Of a stretch of 40,652 nucleotides of DNA, positions 6,555-14,584 are shown piece after piece. Both the position numbers and the translations under genes were made by a program. Source of the DNA: RUG14130 sp045598325 (GTDB taxonomy: Bacteria; Bacillota; Clostridia; Christensenellales; Aristaeellaceae); contig JAZLLT010000029.1 of the NCBI GenBank assembly GCA_045598325.1, positions 1-40,652 of the forward strand, read 5' to 3'. The stretch's first letter is position 1. Every line of letters starts with the position of its first letter. The notes below the pieces were generated by a model. It ran no database searches and was not told the origin of the DNA. It saw nothing but the letters and a program-made list of their open reading frames with translations.

Positions 6555-8063
6555 ATGTCAAAGAAAAAGAAGCGTTTTACCGCCGTCCTTTGGGTCATCG
6601 CGTTTCTGATCGCGGTCGTCTCGTTTTTCGCGGTGGTGTTTACGGATTATCTCGTAAGTATTTCCGCGGGGCTTGACGCCCTGCTCTATACGGTCACCGC
6701 GGACACGAAGGGCACGAACCCGGAGGTCATCCGCGCGGGTGCGCGATTTATTCTGCCGCCCCTGCTTTTGCAGGCGGGTGTGACCGCGCTCCTGACCGGC
6801 GCGGTGCATGCCGGCTTCCGGCTTTGGAAGCGCGCGGGCAAAGGGGAGAAGGCGCGGAAGATGATGTGCTGCGTTGTTTCCTGTGTCCTGCTCGCGGCGG
6901 AGATACTGTATATCCCGTACTGCAGCCTCAAGTATGTGAACCGCAATCTGGGCGTGACCGAGTATCTGCGGCACCGGCGGGAAAAGACCGCCATCTACGA
7001 GGAATGTTTTGATATGCCCGACAGGAGCCGCGTGAAGGCGCCGCAGAGAGGCAAAAACCTCATTTTCGTGTGGCTGGAAAGCATGGAGACCACCTACGCG
7101 GACGGGGAAAGCGGCGGTTTTCAGGAGGAAAACCTCATCCCGCGGCTCATGGATCTTTCGGACCGGAATCTTCGGTTCGCGGGTCAGACGAATCCGCTGA
7201 GCGGGCTTGAGAGCATCGATTACTCCCGCTGGACCTTCGGAGCCCTGTTCAGCGCCCTGTCCGGCGCGCCCTGTGCCTATCACATTCAGAGGAACACGAC
7301 CTGGAAAAACGGGCTTGCCCCGGACGCGGTGTTCCTGACCGATATCCTCAGTGAAAGCGGCTACCGTACCGAGTATGTCTGCGGCTCGGATGCCTCCTTC
7401 GCCGGCACGGCATCGGCACTCACCCGGCACGGCGTGCAGACGATATACGACCTGAACACCGCCTATGAGAATGGCGAAGTGCCGCAAGGTTACTTTGAGG
7501 GCTGGGGCATCGAGGACGGCAAACTGTATGAGATCGTGAAAAAGGAACTCACGCGCCTGTCTTCCGGGGATGCGCCCTTTATGCTCATGTTCTCCACCAT
7601 CGACACCCACTATCCCACGGGCTACCTCTGCGCGGACTGCCCGGACACCTACGAAAACCCCACGGCGAACATCGTTTCCTGCGCGGACAGGCAGGCCGCG
7701 GAATTCATCGCGTGGTGCGAAGAGCAGCCCTTCTTTAAAGACACGGTCATCGTGCTTCTCGGCGATCACCCGCGCATGGACGCGGAACTGGTGGAAGGCG
7801 TACCCTACGGGGACAGGAAACTGTACAACTGCTTTATCAATGTGTCCGCCGCTCCCGGCGCGGAAAAAGACCGCGTCTATACGATGCTGGACATCGCCCC
7901 GACGCTGCTGACCGCGATGGGCTTTACCATGGACGGCGGACGCTTCGGCTTCGGAACGGATCTGGCGAGCGGAAAGCCGACCCTGCCGGAGGAACTGGGC
8001 TATGAGTATTTCCGCGCGGAACTCAGCAAGACCTCGGATTATTTCATCGAGCATTTCTATTGA
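6555..8063 (+). CDS. LtaS/MdoB-like membrane phosphoglycerol transferase
   Basis: A 502-residue membrane enzyme with a basic start (MSKKKKRF), three hydrophobic segments near residues 9-34, 64-87 and 103-125, and an extracytoplasmic sulfatase/alkaline-phosphatase-fold domain. Family motifs are visible: IFVWLESMETTY with metal-ligand E175, SRWTFGALFSALSGAP with the likely nucleophile T227 (MdoB-type context), FSTIDTHYPTGY, and LLGDHPRMD. The family transfers sn-glycerol-1-phosphate from phosphatidylglycerol to lipoteichoic acid or membrane glycans. It is shorter than LtaS and has fewer membrane spans, so the acceptor may differ from that of the second copy at 26755. I chose the ATG at 6555, where AAGGA at 6540-6544 precedes it; earlier in-frame starts fall upstream of the transcription start. 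Confidence 0.82.
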   Translation: MSKKKKRFTAVLWVIAFLIAVVSFFAVVFTDYLVSISAGLDALLYTVTADTKGTNPEVIRAGARFILPPLLLQAGVTALLTGAVHAGFRLWKRAGKGEKARKMMCCVVSCVLLAAEILYIPYCSLKYVNRNLGVTEYLRHRREKTAIYEECFDMPDRSRVKAPQRGKNLIFVWLESMETTYADGESGGFQEENLIPRLMDLSDRNLRFAGQTNPLSGLESIDYSRWTFGALFSALSGAPCAYHIQRNTTWKNGLAPDAVFLTDILSESGYRTEYVCGSDASFAGTASALTRHGVQTIYDLNTAYENGEVPQGYFEGWGIEDGKLYEIVKKELTRLSSGDAPFMLMFSTIDTHYPTGYLCADCPDTYENPTANIVSCADRQAAEFIAWCEEQPFFKDTVIVLLGDHPRMDAELVEGVPYGDRKLYNCFINVSAAPGAEKDRVYTMLDIAPTLLTAMGFTMDGGRFGFGTDLASGKPTLPEELGYEYFRAELSKTSDYFIEHFY

Positions 8064-8141
8064 CGGGAAAATCAGATTGCGAAGGAAGAACGACGGCAAT
8101 ACCGTGACCTGCGTGCGGAAGTCTGTGCACAGGGGACATCA

Positions 8142-8166
8142 GAGCGGCTGCGGTGCCGCTCCTTTT
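8142..8166 (+). terminator. Rho-independent terminator
   Basis: GAGCGGC (8142-8148), loop TGCGGT, GCCGCTC (8155-8161), then CTTTT. A perfect 7-bp GC-rich stem about 80 bases after the transferase stop. Confidence 0.75.
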
Positions 8167-8172
8167 GTGTAC

Positions 8173-8201
8173 TTTACGATTGCCCGAGTCTGTGGTATAA
8201 T
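8173..8201 (+). promoter_or_regulatory. Extended -10 promoter of the unknown protein/HAD operon
   Basis: TTTACG (8173-8178), 17 bases, TATAAT (8196-8201), within TGTGGTATAATGCG. This is the same core and nearly the same -35 as at 6477-6505. Confidence 0.72.
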
Positions 8202-8233
8202 GCGGACGGGATTTGAAGAAGGGAGCGGACCGC

Positions 8234-8971
8234 ATGCTCGGAAAACGGAGATACAGAAGACGAATCATCATCATATTGTGCGTCATCGCGGCACTCCTGC
8301 TGCTCATTTTCCTTCCCGGAAAGATCCGCACGCTCCGCTTCGCGCAGAGAAACCGCAGCAGTATGCACGAGCGGGAAGAACGGGCGCGCGGAATGCTGGA
8401 AAAGGCGGGCGTGACCGTTTCGGACGAAGGCTACCGGAAACTATTGGATTACGACATGGAACTGACAAAGGATATCGGCGAAGATTACGGGACCGACCTC
8501 GGCTATGACCATTATGTTGTGTCCTACAACAATCAGTTTGCTGCGGTGCTGCTCCTGCTGGCGGGCGCGGGGAACGAAGATTTCACGGCGTGGGAGCCTT
8601 ACTCGGACGATGTGTTCGCCGTCCGGAAAACCGCTTCGGGAGAGGGACTTTACGCCTATGTGCTGCAGGGCATCGACCACATCGCGGCGGATGTGACTTT
8701 CACGGACATCGAGGATGACATGTCGCTGTTCGGCGTCCGCCACAGCGTCTCCTTTGCAGTGGACGGTGAAGAGGTCCGCATCAATGAGACCAATGCCGAG
8801 GGACTCTTCAATGGGGAGTTTCTGGACAAAATCAACGAGATCATCGCGCGGCACGGCGGCGCTCACAGTCTGCAGACCTGGGATTTCTTCGGAAACACCA
8901 TCATCCTGTACCGGGACGAGGCGGACGCGCAGCGGGTGTTCAATGTGGCGAATCAATACATCAAACAGTAA
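8234..8971 (+). CDS. Unknown membrane-anchored extracytoplasmic protein
   Basis: A 245-residue protein I do not recognise. A strongly basic N-terminus (GKRRYRRR) is followed by one hydrophobic segment at about residues 10-27 (IIIILCVIAALLLLIFL) and then a soluble region rich in Asp and Glu. The topology is probably type II, with the bulk outside the cell. It has no cysteine pairs, repeats or catalytic motif that I can see; YVVSYNNQFAAVLLLLAG near 95-115 is a second hydrophobic patch that could be a core strand/helix. The ATG at 8234 is chosen because GAAGAAGGGAG lies at a proper distance before it; a TTG at 8213 is in frame but too close to the transcription start. It ends 10 bases before the HAD gene and is probably co-transcribed with it. 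Confidence 0.75.
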   Translation: MLGKRRYRRRIIIILCVIAALLLLIFLPGKIRTLRFAQRNRSSMHEREERARGMLEKAGVTVSDEGYRKLLDYDMELTKDIGEDYGTDLGYDHYVVSYNNQFAAVLLLLAGAGNEDFTAWEPYSDDVFAVRKTASGEGLYAYVLQGIDHIAADVTFTDIEDDMSLFGVRHSVSFAVDGEEVRINETNAEGLFNGEFLDKINEIIARHGGAHSLQTWDFFGNTIILYRDEADAQRVFNVANQYIKQ

Positions 8972-8981
8972 GCGAGGCATT

Positions 8982-9941
8982 ATGAATAACGGCATCATCG
9001 CGACCTATGCGGAAGGCTGCCTCAGGAAATTTGAACCGCGGCGGATTTTGTACGCCTTCCACGACATCGACGGCACCCATTCCCTCATCCGAAACTGGCC
9101 GCCCGTCATGAGCATCGTGCTGGCGGATGTGATCGAAAACGGCCTCCCGGAGGACTTCGACAGCGACGCTAATCGTGCGCGGCTCATCGCGGCGGCGGGC
9201 ACAAAGCCCCTGCCCGAAACCGACCGCTTCTGTGTGGAATCCGCGGGACTTTCCGCTCTCACCCAGATGGAGTGGTCCATCCGCCGCGCCGTCGAGGAAG
9301 GTAAAATCAAAGTCGACTGCGATCCTGTGGTCAACAGCAAAAAGGTGAAACTCATCGACGCGGGCGAGGAACGCTTTGACGATCTGCCCGAGACACCCGA
9401 AATGACGGCGATGCTGGCATCCTGCACGCCGCGGCTTTTCAAACTCTATGAGGCGGTGCTGAACGGCTACTGCCGCGATAAAAACCTGGCGCTGGCAAAG
9501 AAGGATCCCGAATCCTTCCGCGTGAAGGGAAGCATGGATTTCCTCAAAATGCTATGGAACGCGGGCGTCAAAAACTACTTCGTCACCGGCGCGGTCGTCC
9601 GGAAGGGCATGGGCATGCACGAGGAAGTGGAGGGGCTCGGCTACGAAATCGGCGAGGGCAAACTCATCGAGGAAGTCATCGGCTCCACCTGGACCGAAAA
9701 GATGCCCAAGGACGAGATCATGCTGAAACTCATGAAGACGCTCGGCGCGAAAGGGGAGGACATCCTCGTGACCGGCGACGGCAGGAGCGAGATCTCCGCG
9801 GGCGTCAGGATGGGCGCCCTCACCGTGAGCCGCCTGAACGACAGTGCGGCGCGGCAGAGGGAACTGCACATGAGCCTCGGAACGCACATGATCGTCAGGG
9901 ACTTTACCGATGAACTCATCGGGAAGGTATTCGGGAAATAA
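8982..9941 (+). CDS. HAD-family hydrolase
   Basis: A 319-residue cytoplasmic phosphohydrolase of the haloacid dehalogenase superfamily. Motif I is DIDGT at 28-32 (D28 nucleophile, D30 acid/base). A long helical cap follows, then YFVTGAV as motif II, a lysine-rich KDEIMLKLMKTLG region, and GDGRSEI at 265-271 as motif IV. The family removes phosphate from small metabolites; the cap is longer than in PGP-type enzymes, and the substrate is unknown. GCGAGG precedes the ATG and the gene follows the unknown membrane protein by 10 bases. The reading frame is open further upstream, but that part overlaps the preceding gene and lacks HAD sequence. Confidence 0.85.
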   Translation: MNNGIIATYAEGCLRKFEPRRILYAFHDIDGTHSLIRNWPPVMSIVLADVIENGLPEDFDSDANRARLIAAAGTKPLPETDRFCVESAGLSALTQMEWSIRRAVEEGKIKVDCDPVVNSKKVKLIDAGEERFDDLPETPEMTAMLASCTPRLFKLYEAVLNGYCRDKNLALAKKDPESFRVKGSMDFLKMLWNAGVKNYFVTGAVVRKGMGMHEEVEGLGYEIGEGKLIEEVIGSTWTEKMPKDEIMLKLMKTLGAKGEDILVTGDGRSEISAGVRMGALTVSRLNDSAARQRELHMSLGTHMIVRDFTDELIGKVFGK

Positions 9942-9960
9942 TGGTATCGGATACCCCTCA

Positions 9961-9998
9961 AAGGCACGGTTTTCTTGACAAAACCGTGCCTTTTGTTT
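9961..9998 (+). terminator. Strong terminator overlapping the next promoter
   Basis: A perfect 13-bp stem, AAGGCACGGTTTT (9961-9973) with AAAACCGTGCCTT (9980-9992), loop CTTGAC, then TTGTTT. The loop plus the first base of the right arm is the -35 box TTGACA of the promoter at 9975-10003, and the right arm forms its spacer. Confidence 0.88.
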
Positions 9999-10003
9999 AT
10001 AAT
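9975..10003 (+). promoter_or_regulatory. Consensus promoter embedded in the terminator hairpin
   Basis: TTGACA (9975-9980), 17 bases, TATAAT (9998-10003): perfect hexamers and spacing. The start would be near 10010, and a GGAGGT ribosome site precedes the ATG at 10048. Confidence 0.88.
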
Positions 10004-10047
10004 GGCCGTGTTACTGCAGCACATTACGGATTATTCGGAGGTGTAAC

Positions 10048-13000
10048 ATGAAACGGATTTCCGCTTTTCTGATCGCGCTGGTGCTGGTGCTGGGCGTCAT
10101 GAGCAGCATGACCGCGAGCGCGTATCTTTGCGATACTCATGAATGGGGACAGTGGGAGACGGTGTACCCCGCGGAGTGCACTACGCCCGGGCAGAAGGTG
10201 CGCTACTGTATCCGCTGTCAGGAAGCCGAGTATGCTCCCATTCCCGCGCCGGGACATTATTTTGCCGACCCGTGGACGGTCATCAAGGAACCCACCTGCA
10301 CGGAGGACGGCATCCAGTATAACAAGTGCTCCCGCCGCTTTTCCCATCAGGGCGACTCCTGGCCCTGCGGCTTTGAGTGGTATACGCCGCTCACGGCGTT
10401 GGGTCACGACTGGAGCGACTGGCATGTGGTGGAGGAGCCCGTGCCCGGCAAGGACGGCTGGGAGGAGCGCAAGTGCAACCGCTGCGGCATCACCGAACAG
10501 AATCCCCTTCATGTGGACGGGGATGATGAAGGCGATCATGATGACGGGGATGACGGTACGGACGGCAGCGACCTCGTGCTCGAGGTGACGAAATCCGTGC
10601 TGAATCTGCCCGCCAACAATGAGCACTTTGTGGAAGACGAGCAGGTGCAGTACATGGTGTCGGTCAAGAACCTCACGGACTGCACGCTGTATTCCATCGA
10701 AATTTCCGACCCCATCCGCGGCACCAATGAGGATGCCGTCGTGGCGGTCTGCGAGAACCTCGGCGCGGGCGAGACGCTGGAAGCCATCTTCTTCTATTCC
10801 GTCACCGCGGCTGATGTGGACATGGGCTATATCGAAAACACCGCCTATGCAAGTTGGTGGGACGAGGATGCCGGGGAAAGGCAGCAGCAGCCCTCCAATA
10901 CCGTGATCGTGCTGACGGGCGGGGAGATCGTCCCGCAGGGCATCGTGTACGCCGTGAAGTCCGTGGTGAGCACGCCCGCCAACGGCGAATACTACACGGA
11001 AGGCGAGACGGTCACCTTCCATATCATGATCTGCAACGAACGGGACGAAGCCATCACCGATATCATCGTGCTGGATCCCCTCGCGCCCGGTGACGAGGCA
11101 TTCCGCGCGGGCAGCCTCGGCTGTGGCTATCTGGGCGGAGAGTTCGACTACACCGTGACCGCGGAAGACGCGGAAACGGGCTTCATCACCAATCAGGCTT
11201 TTGTCGACTGGGAAGGCTTTGAAGTGAACGGGAAGACCTCCTGCTTCACAAACGAGGTGACCGTGCCGACCATGGCGGGCGATCCGCCCGTACCCGTGAC
11301 GGTGATGTCCGTAACCAAAAAGGTGCTGTCCGCGCCCGCGAACGGAATGTTCTACACCGAGGGCGAGACCGTGATCTACCGCATCGACCTCCTCTGCGCC
11401 GGTGAGGCGCCCGCGCATGACGCGACGCTCACCGATCCGCTCATGGAGGAAGACGACTGGTTCGGCGACTTCAATCCGGGCGACAGCGGATACTGCGTCT
11501 ACGGTCATGCCGTGACCGCGGACGATGTGATGGCGGGCGGCATCTGGAACACCGCCTCCGTGACCTATGAAAATGTGCTGGGCGACCCCGAAATCGTGTA
11601 TAGTGAAACGGTGTTCGTGCCCTGCGGAGAAGAGATTGTCGAGGATCACGCGCCTGTCCTCGTCAAAATGGAACTGAGCGCGCCTGCCAACGGACTGTTC
11701 TATATTGAAGGCGAAGAAGTGGTCTATCAGGTCGATTTCGTGAATGACACGGGAAAGACGCTGTATGATGTGGAACTCCGGGACGGCGACCTTTCCTATG
11801 TCGTGGGTACGGTGAACGACGGAAATTACGCGAGCATCTCCTACGACTACACCGTGACCGCCGATGATGCCGCCTGGGGCAGCCATCCGAATCAGGCTTA
11901 CGCGGTCTGGGGTGAGGCGCCCAATGTACAGGACAGGAGCGAGGTGTCCAATATCGTCGTCGTGCCCTGCGGAAAAGAGGAGCCCGCGCCCGGATGTGTG
12001 ACGCTCATGAAAACCGTCATCAGCACGCCCGCGGATGGCACCGCCTACTGCCTCGGCGAGACCGTGACCTATGCCATCGTGATCCAGAACGGCACGGACA
12101 AGACCATCACGGACATCGACATCTACGATTATCTGTGCAACGCGGTCTCCGAGCAGAATGTGCTCGTCGAGCACATTGATTCCCTGCCCGCGGGTGAGGG
12201 TTATCTGACTTACACCACCCATGTTGTGAACATCGTGGATGAGGACAGCGGCTATATCGACGACCGCGCCCACGCCATCTTCTTTGAGGAAGGCGCTCTC
12301 GGAAACGACGACGCCTACTCGAACTGGATCAGCGTGCCCGTGCAGAAGGGGACGCCCGTGCCCGCGGAAAAAGACGAGTTCACTGTGTGGAAGTACGAAC
12401 TGTCCACCCCGAAAAACGGCAAGTACTATGAAGTCGGCGAGGACATCTCCTTTGCCGTGGTGGTCTATAACGACACCGGAATCACCTTCACCGATGTGAA
12501 GGGCTACGACATCCTGCTGACGGACAGCGCCTATTTCTTCGGCTCCATGCCCACTCTGGACGCATCTCCCGCCATGATGTACATCCATTACACCGTCACG
12601 GACATCGATTTGCTGCTGGGCAGCGTGACCAATGTGGCGTGGGTGGAAGCAAAGGATGATGACGGCGTCACCCATGTGGTCTCTTCCAACGAGGTCACCG
12701 TGCCGGTCGGCGAAGGCGGAGGATATCCGGTCATCGGCGGCAGCGGGGAAACCTGTCAGGTGTATGTGATCGCGGAGGGCGACGGCATCGAGAGCGTCCG
12801 CACGGACTACTGCGCCGTCCACGGAAAACTGGAAGCGGAAAGCGCCGCCCTGCTGGAAGAAGGCAGAACGGGCGAAGTGATCTCCCTGTGGAAGGGCGCG
12901 CTTGATGCGGAGTACGCCGTGCTCATGCGCGACACGGATGAGGAGACCGCCGCCGCGCTTAAACGGGAGCAGCAGGCGTTCGGGTACATGACGGACGCGT

Positions 13001-13554
13001 GGGCAGACGCGATGGCGGCGCTGGGCGCGGAGGAAGACGCGGTCCGGGAACTGCTCATCTGCAAGTACCGCGAGCGCGTGACCGCCCTGTGCGCCGGGAA
13101 AGCGGCGTATGACGGAAAGAGCGCAAAGACCGTTGACAAGGCGGAGATCGCCGCGCCCACCCTCATTGCCTGCGAGGTTTCCATCGCGGATGATGCCATG
13201 GGGAACACCGTCACCACGGCCCTGTGCGTTGCGCACCGCGCGGGCGACAAGGCGGTCAGGCGCCTTGCTTCCGCCATGGAGAAAGCGGATGACGGGCAGA
13301 AGGAAATCCTGAAAGACAAGATGCTCGCCGCCCGCGAAAGCGGACTCGATGCGGCGTTTACAAAAGCCATTGACTCCGCCGAATCCGCGGCCATCGCGAA
13401 GATTATGCGCTATAAGATCCTGCTGGAAAGCGAAATGGAACTGAGGAGCCGCTCCCTGCATCTCCTTTTCGCGGACGATCCTTGGGCGGCGGATGAAACC
13501 ATGCTCCGCATGTATCTGACCGCGACCGCGGAACTCTGCGGCACCGGCAAATAA
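10048..13554 (+). CDS. Large secreted modular protein: Cys motifs, six DUF11-like repeats, LprI-like C-terminus
   Basis: A 1168-residue protein. A signal peptide (KRISAFLIALVLVLGVMSS, cut near TASA-YL) is followed by two or three Cys/His/Trp modules at ~28-160 (HEWGQW, CIRCQEAEY, LGHDWSDW, CNRCG), then an acidic linker GDDEGDHDDGDDG. Six tandem repeats of ~115 residues begin near 176, 300, 418, 536, 650 and 778; each opens with K-x-V-(L/S)-x-x-PANG-x-(F/Y)-Y-x-E-GE-x-V-x-(Y/F) and contains a Y-x-(V/Y)-TAxD element. They resemble DUF11/conserved-repeat Ig-like domains. Two helical C-terminal modules (about 903-1016 and 1042-1166) carry the DYCAVH and LCVAH signatures plus Trp/Arg/Cys spacing of LprI/DUF1311-like domains. 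No LPXTG or membrane anchor is present, so it is secreted or wall-associated non-covalently. Its role is unknown; adhesion or binding of envelope polymers is inference. Confidence 0.85.
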   Translation: MKRISAFLIALVLVLGVMSSMTASAYLCDTHEWGQWETVYPAECTTPGQKVRYCIRCQEAEYAPIPAPGHYFADPWTVIKEPTCTEDGIQYNKCSRRFSHQGDSWPCGFEWYTPLTALGHDWSDWHVVEEPVPGKDGWEERKCNRCGITEQNPLHVDGDDEGDHDDGDDGTDGSDLVLEVTKSVLNLPANNEHFVEDEQVQYMVSVKNLTDCTLYSIEISDPIRGTNEDAVVAVCENLGAGETLEAIFFYSVTAADVDMGYIENTAYASWWDEDAGERQQQPSNTVIVLTGGEIVPQGIVYAVKSVVSTPANGEYYTEGETVTFHIMICNERDEAITDIIVLDPLAPGDEAFRAGSLGCGYLGGEFDYTVTAEDAETGFITNQAFVDWEGFEVNGKTSCFTNEVTVPTMAGDPPVPVTVMSVTKKVLSAPANGMFYTEGETVIYRIDLLCAGEAPAHDATLTDPLMEEDDWFGDFNPGDSGYCVYGHAVTADDVMAGGIWNTASVTYENVLGDPEIVYSETVFVPCGEEIVEDHAPVLVKMELSAPANGLFYIEGEEVVYQVDFVNDTGKTLYDVELRDGDLSYVVGTVNDGNYASISYDYTVTADDAAWGSHPNQAYAVWGEAPNVQDRSEVSNIVVVPCGKEEPAPGCVTLMKTVISTPADGTAYCLGETVTYAIVIQNGTDKTITDIDIYDYLCNAVSEQNVLVEHIDSLPAGEGYLTYTTHVVNIVDEDSGYIDDRAHAIFFEEGALGNDDAYSNWISVPVQKGTPVPAEKDEFTVWKYELSTPKNGKYYEVGEDISFAVVVYNDTGITFTDVKGYDILLTDSAYFFGSMPTLDASPAMMYIHYTVTDIDLLLGSVTNVAWVEAKDDDGVTHVVSSNEVTVPVGEGGGYPVIGGSGETCQVYVIAEGDGIESVRTDYCAVHGKLEAESAALLEEGRTGEVISLWKGALDAEYAVLMRDTDEETAAALKREQQAFGYMTDAWADAMAALGAEEDAVRELLICKYRERVTALCAGKAAYDGKSAKTVDKAEIAAPTLIACEVSIADDAMGNTVTTALCVAHRAGDKAVRRLASAMEKADDGQKEILKDKMLAARESGLDAAFTKAIDSAESAAIAKIMRYKILLESEMELRSRSLHLLFADDPWAADETMLRMYLTATAELCGTGK

Positions 13555-13567
13555 ACTTCATATTCGG

Positions 13568-13603
13568 AAGCCTCCCGCGGGCATTGCGCCTGCGGGAGGC
13601 TTT
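13568..13603 (+). terminator. Strong terminator overlapping the EamA promoter
   Basis: AAGCCTCCCGC (13568-13578) pairs with GCGGGAGGCTT (13592-13602). The stem can extend inward by four more pairs, including a G-U. The T tail (TTTGTGG) runs directly into the next promoter's extended -10. Confidence 0.85.
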
Positions 13604-13613
13604 GTGGTATAAT
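13584..13613 (+). promoter_or_regulatory. Extended -10 promoter of the EamA gene
   Basis: TATAAT at 13608-13613 within TTGTGGTATAATG. The best -35 is TTGCGC (13584-13589, 18-base spacer), which lies in the apical loop and top of the terminator stem. Confidence 0.68.
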
Positions 13614-13640
13614 GAAAGCAGAAAAGAAATCGGAGTCATC

Positions 13641-14513
13641 ATGAAAAAACACACCCGTCTTTATGCCCTCATCTGCGCCGCGCTGGTCAGCGCTCTTTGG
13701 GGCATTTCCTTTATCGGTTCCCAAAAAGCCGTGGACGGAGGGCTCAACGCCTTCTCGCTCATCTTCGTGCGCTATGTCGCCGCCGTGCCCGCGCTGCTCA
13801 TCGTGGCGCTCGCGGGGAAGGCGGACCTGCGTATGAAACTGCGTGATGTCCCCGCCCTCATCGGCACCACCCTTTCCGGCATCACGGTGTACTATTACTG
13901 CGAGATCCAGGGCATCCTCAACACCTCGCCTTCCGCGGCTTCCCTCATCACCGCCACCATCCCCGTGTTTTGCCTGCTCACCGGCATCATGTTCAAAAAG
14001 CAGAAGCCGAAGAAGCGGATGTGGCCGGCGCTCATCCTGTCGCTCACGGGCGTGTATCTCGTGGTTTCTTCGGGCAAGGGGAAGAACTCGTTCATCGGCG
14101 TATTGTTCATGTTCGTCTGCTGCGTCTGCTGGGTCATCTATCTGGAAATGACGGCGGGACTGATCAAAAAGTACGACAGCCTCGCGGTCACCTTCTGGCA
14201 GAGTGCCGCGGCGCTCGTGACGCTTGTTCCGCTCATGCTCCGCGAGCATACGGCATGGGGAAGCGTCACGATATCCGCCTATCTGTGGGCGGCGCTGTTT
14301 CTGGGGCTCATCTGCTCGGGCGCCTGCTTCGCCATGAACAATTTTTCCGTTTCCGTTTTGTCCCCGCAGGTCAACGCCTTTTTCCTGAACCTGAGTCCCG
14401 TGGTGACGGCGTTATTCGAACTCATTTTGATGGGCACGGTCATCACGCCCCTGCAAATCGCGGGCGGGGCGATCGTCCTGACCAGTTTGTTCCTGGTTTC
14501 GGGGGATAAATAA
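13641..14513 (+). CDS. EamA-family (DMT) transporter
   Basis: A 290-residue integral membrane protein with about ten hydrophobic segments arranged as two EamA halves. Family features are ALVSALWGISFIGSQKAVDGG at the N-terminus, TSPSAASLITATIPVF in the middle of the first half, and LSPQVNAFFLNLSPVVTALFEL near the C-terminus of the second half. Members export or import amino acids, nucleotides or other metabolites; the substrate cannot be told here. CGGAG ahead of the ATG at 13641 supports this start over an upstream in-frame codon inside the terminator. It is a single-gene unit, since a separate promoter drives the operon that follows. Confidence 0.88.
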   Translation: MKKHTRLYALICAALVSALWGISFIGSQKAVDGGLNAFSLIFVRYVAAVPALLIVALAGKADLRMKLRDVPALIGTTLSGITVYYYCEIQGILNTSPSAASLITATIPVFCLLTGIMFKKQKPKKRMWPALILSLTGVYLVVSSGKGKNSFIGVLFMFVCCVCWVIYLEMTAGLIKKYDSLAVTFWQSAAALVTLVPLMLREHTAWGSVTISAYLWAALFLGLICSGACFAMNNFSVSVLSPQVNAFFLNLSPVVTALFELILMGTVITPLQIAGGAIVLTSLFLVSGDK

Positions 14514-14523
14514 CGCTTATCCC

Positions 14524-14552
14524 TTGACGCTAACGCGGTTTTAGCGTATACT
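14524..14552 (+). promoter_or_regulatory. Promoter of the isomerase-dehydrogenase operon
   Basis: TTGACG (14524-14529), 17 bases, TATACT (14547-14552). The spacer is occupied by the palindrome at 14528-14546. Confidence 0.75.
14528..14546 (+). promoter_or_regulatory. Candidate operator: 19-base palindrome between -35 and -10
   Basis: CGCTAACGCGGTTTTAGCG: outer arms CGCTAA and TTAGCG are perfectly complementary and the centre is partly so (14 of 18 paired positions). The length and near-central CG resemble LacI/GalR-family operators, and its place between the promoter boxes suits repression. No regulator gene of that family is in the window. Confidence 0.5.
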
Positions 14553-14584
14553 ATACGCATCAATAATATAATGGGGTGGTAGAA

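Noticed and set aside
10024..13461. A very long open frame on the minus strand opposite the secreted protein gene
   Set aside because: It has no ribosome site, signal peptide or domain pattern, and is rich in His, Gly, Val and Arg as expected from reading a GC-rich gene backwards. The plus strand has a signal peptide, clear repeats and a promoter.
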